A stretch of DNA of 64,000 bases from Aphrophora alni (taxonomy: Eukaryota; Arthropoda; Insecta; Hemiptera; Aphrophoridae): positions 68,778,984-68,842,983 of the forward strand of contig OY740769.1 in NCBI GenBank assembly GCA_963513935.1. Direction: 5' to 3'. Shown here one piece after another: positions 62,130-64,000 of the stretch. Every line of letters starts with the position of its first letter. Positions within the stretch are counted from its first letter, which is position 1. The translations under genes and the position numbers were made by a program. The notes under the pieces are model-generated. The model did not search any database, was not told where the DNA came from, and was given only the letters and a program-made list of their open reading frames with translations.

Positions 62130-63560
62130 AACCCCATTGTACTACTGGCCTAGCCTAGCCTACTCATCACAACATTTTACAGTAGGCCTAATAACTTTTG
62201 AATGCATTTGACAGGATTTATTTAATATAGTGTATACAGTATAAGTACATCAATTGAACCACTGAGTGGAAAAAGGGAATAACTCACTGGAATACAATTT
62301 TTCAGGAAACTAAAAAAACTTCGTAGTAATTGTTATAGTCTAGTTATAAAAAAACTTTGCACATGAAAAATGTTTATCGCTACATGGACAATGATTATAC
62401 ATTACCATTAGAACATTTTATTTTACCTTATCCCCACAAAAATATTTTAAGTTACATTTTTAAAAGTTATTCCCTTTTTCCACTCATTTAGTAAATATTT
62501 AGGTTTTAATTTTTTAAATGCTTTTTTTCAAATATTTTTAATATATAGGCTAAATAATTTAAAAGGTAAGCTTCATCAATAACAAACTAAAAAAAAATTC
62601 AAATATAAATTTATTGATTCATTACGGTATTTGTCAAATTTAACAATTTTTTTTTGTCGGTAGTTACAAAAGAAATCTTATTCATCATCTTCTGTTCCTT
62701 CTTTAGTCTTCCATGATAAAATTTTTGTATAAAATTCCCTAAATTATTTACCCATGCCATTTTATTATTTGCCCAACCCAGCCTAGCCATTACAACATTT
62801 TACAGTATTAACTTTTGAATGCATTTGACAGGATTTTTTTAAAATAGTGTATACAGTATAAGTACATTTTTAAATATTTAAATTATTTACTAACGCCATT
62901 GTCTTACTTGCCCACCCCAGCCTAGCCATCACATCATTTTACAGTGTTAACTTTTGAATGCATTTGACAGGATATTTTTTAATATAGTGTATACAGTATA
63001 AGTACATTTATAAATATTTTAATTATTTCTAACGCCATTGTACTACTTGCCCAGCCCAGCCTAAACATCACATCATTTTACAGTGTTTATTTTTGAATGT
63101 ATTTGACAAGATATTTTTTAATATAGTGTATACAGTATAAGTACATTTATAAAAATTTAAATTAATTTCTAACGCCATTGTATTACTTGCCCAGCCCAGC
63201 CATCACATCATTTTACATACATTGTTAACTTTTGAATGCATTTGACAGGATATTTTTTAATATAGTGTATACAGTATAAGTACATTAATAACAATTTAAA
63301 TTATTTACTAACGCCATTGTCTTACCTGCTTAGCCCAGCCTAGCCATCACATCATTTTACAGTGTTAACTTTTGAATGCATTTGACAGGATATTTTTTAA
63401 TAAAGTGTATACAGTATAAGTACATTAATAACAATTTAAATTATTTACTAACGCCATTGTATTACTTGCCCAGCCCATCCTATCCATCACAACATTTTAC
63501 AGTATTAACTTTTGAATACATTTGACAGGATATTTTTTTATATAGTGTATACAGTATATT
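62130..63560. repeat. 139-140-bp satellite array
   Basis: The word AACGCCATT (or a near form) marks unit starts at 62753, 62892, 63031, 63171, 63310 and 63450, spaced 139, 139, 140, 139 and 140 bases. Each unit holds GCCCAGCCCAGCC, CATCACATCATTTTACAG, TTTTGAATGCATTTGACAGG and ATAGTGTATACAGTATAAG. A more diverged unit starts at 62130. It is separated from the array by about 490 bases containing a small MITE. Confidence 0.9.
62263..62486. mobile_element. Small MITE with 22-bp perfect inverted ends
   Basis: Arms at 62263-62284 and 62465-62486 are exact reverse complements, beginning TGAGTGGAAAAAGGG. The 224-bp unit has no coding capacity. It lies between the outlying satellite unit and the regular array. 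A target duplication is not obvious. Confidence 0.7.
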
Positions 63561-63639
63561 AAAAAAGTGCACACAAGCATAATTCACATATATAAACAAA
63601 AACAAACAAATTAAAGAATTAAAATAATAGAATTAATTT

Positions 63640-63945
63640 GTGTGGCTGTTTCACCGATAAATGTGACATCATCAGGTGAAAATTACACGACATTACACAA
63701 CACAATATATGTACACCAACAATTATATGTACACTAACACAAACATTGGACACAAAATTGGCTTCTTTTCTAGAACGTCAAGTTATTAAAATTTAAATGA
63801 AAATGACCCATCTTCTTGCTGCTTTGACAATGTTGAACAGAAACCAATCTAAATGTCCAGTGTTTGTGTTAATGTACGTAATTTGTTTAATGTTCTGTAA
63901 TTTTCACCTGATGATGCCGCAATGATCGGTGAAACAACTGTAATG
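63640..63945. repeat. Foldback element with arms of about 100 bp
   Basis: The left arm (63646 to about 63765) and right arm (about 63845 to 63940) are imperfect reverse complements. Both share TGTTTCACCGAT, CATCATCAGGTGAAAATTACA and TAACACAAACA. Within each arm TTCACC and GGTGAA can also pair, making a nested hairpin. Confidence 0.8.
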
Positions 63946-64000
63946 AGAAACATGAAGAAATAATACCAAAGGCAATCTTAAGATCTTTACACTGTCATAA

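Noticed and set aside
62130..63560. CRISPR array
   Set aside because: Repeats are contiguous 139-140-bp units with no short repeat and unique spacer alternation, in a eukaryotic genome.
63901..63940. Hammerhead ribozyme core (CTGATGA ... GAAAC)
   Set aside because: The GAAA lies in a stem pairing TTCACC with GGTGAA, stem III would have only a two-base loop, and stem I does not pair. The order alone is not enough.

Overview
The window looks like intergenic and intronic DNA from an arthropod, most likely an insect. The evidence is very low GC content, many long (AT)n runs, recurrent AGGCCTA words, spliceosomal intron signals, an Inr/DPE-like core promoter, a retroelement primer site matching insect tRNA-Lys, and transposon remnants of types common in insects. 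Nothing suggests a prokaryote: there are no operons, ribosome binding sites or dense coding. I cannot name the species.

The one intact long gene lies at 25867-27903. It encodes a 678-residue RAG1-like (Transib) transposase. All residues I can match by eye to the RAG1 catalytic triad (D274, D381, E589) and to its CxxC/HxxxxH zinc ligands (C397, C400, H563, H568) are present. The gene sits in an apparently complete element, 24588-28437. The element starts and ends with CACAGTG, the exact consensus heptamer of V(D)J recombination signals. It carries an A-rich block at the 23-bp-spacer nonamer position and is flanked by a perfect 5-bp duplication, CGCCG. It also has a plausible promoter, a 5'UTR intron, poly(A) signals and a large foldback near its 3' end. 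It appears to have inserted into an older element, about 23964-29233, whose ends share a 13-bp inverted repeat followed by hairpins. This nested unit is the highlight of the window.

The rest, left to right, is as follows. There is a mariner-type remnant inside a long inverted repeat (476-1193), then a GC-rich tandem repeat and palindrome (1266-1357). An old segmental duplication has one copy at about 3.9-9.85 kb and the other at about 17.95-22.13 kb. A TATA box and a signal-peptide first exon (9969-10023) lie just after the first copy. A ~121-bp tandem repeat (11.5-11.87 kb) is followed by a decayed Ty3/gypsy polyprotein (13.3-16.3 kb). After the Transib element come a possible BEL/Pao fragment (31.4 kb) and a GC-richer LTR-like zone (36-39.9 kb) ending in a triplicated tRNA-Lys primer-binding site. 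Next are a candidate minus-strand exon (41.3 kb), a LINE RNase H remnant (44.25-45.33 kb), a second gypsy RNase H scrap (48.5 kb), a second mariner remnant (50.5 kb) and a LINE RT scrap (55 kb). A dispersed repeat pair (54.1 and 60.6 kb) and a GC-rich minisatellite (61.36 kb) follow. The window ends with a 139-140-bp satellite containing a small MITE (62.1-63.56 kb) and a foldback element (63.65-63.94 kb).

There is no evidence of genes working together as a pathway. The content is a transposon graveyard with one apparently intact cut-and-paste element, plus fragments (single exons) of host genes whose remaining exons I could not find. All alignments were made by eye.
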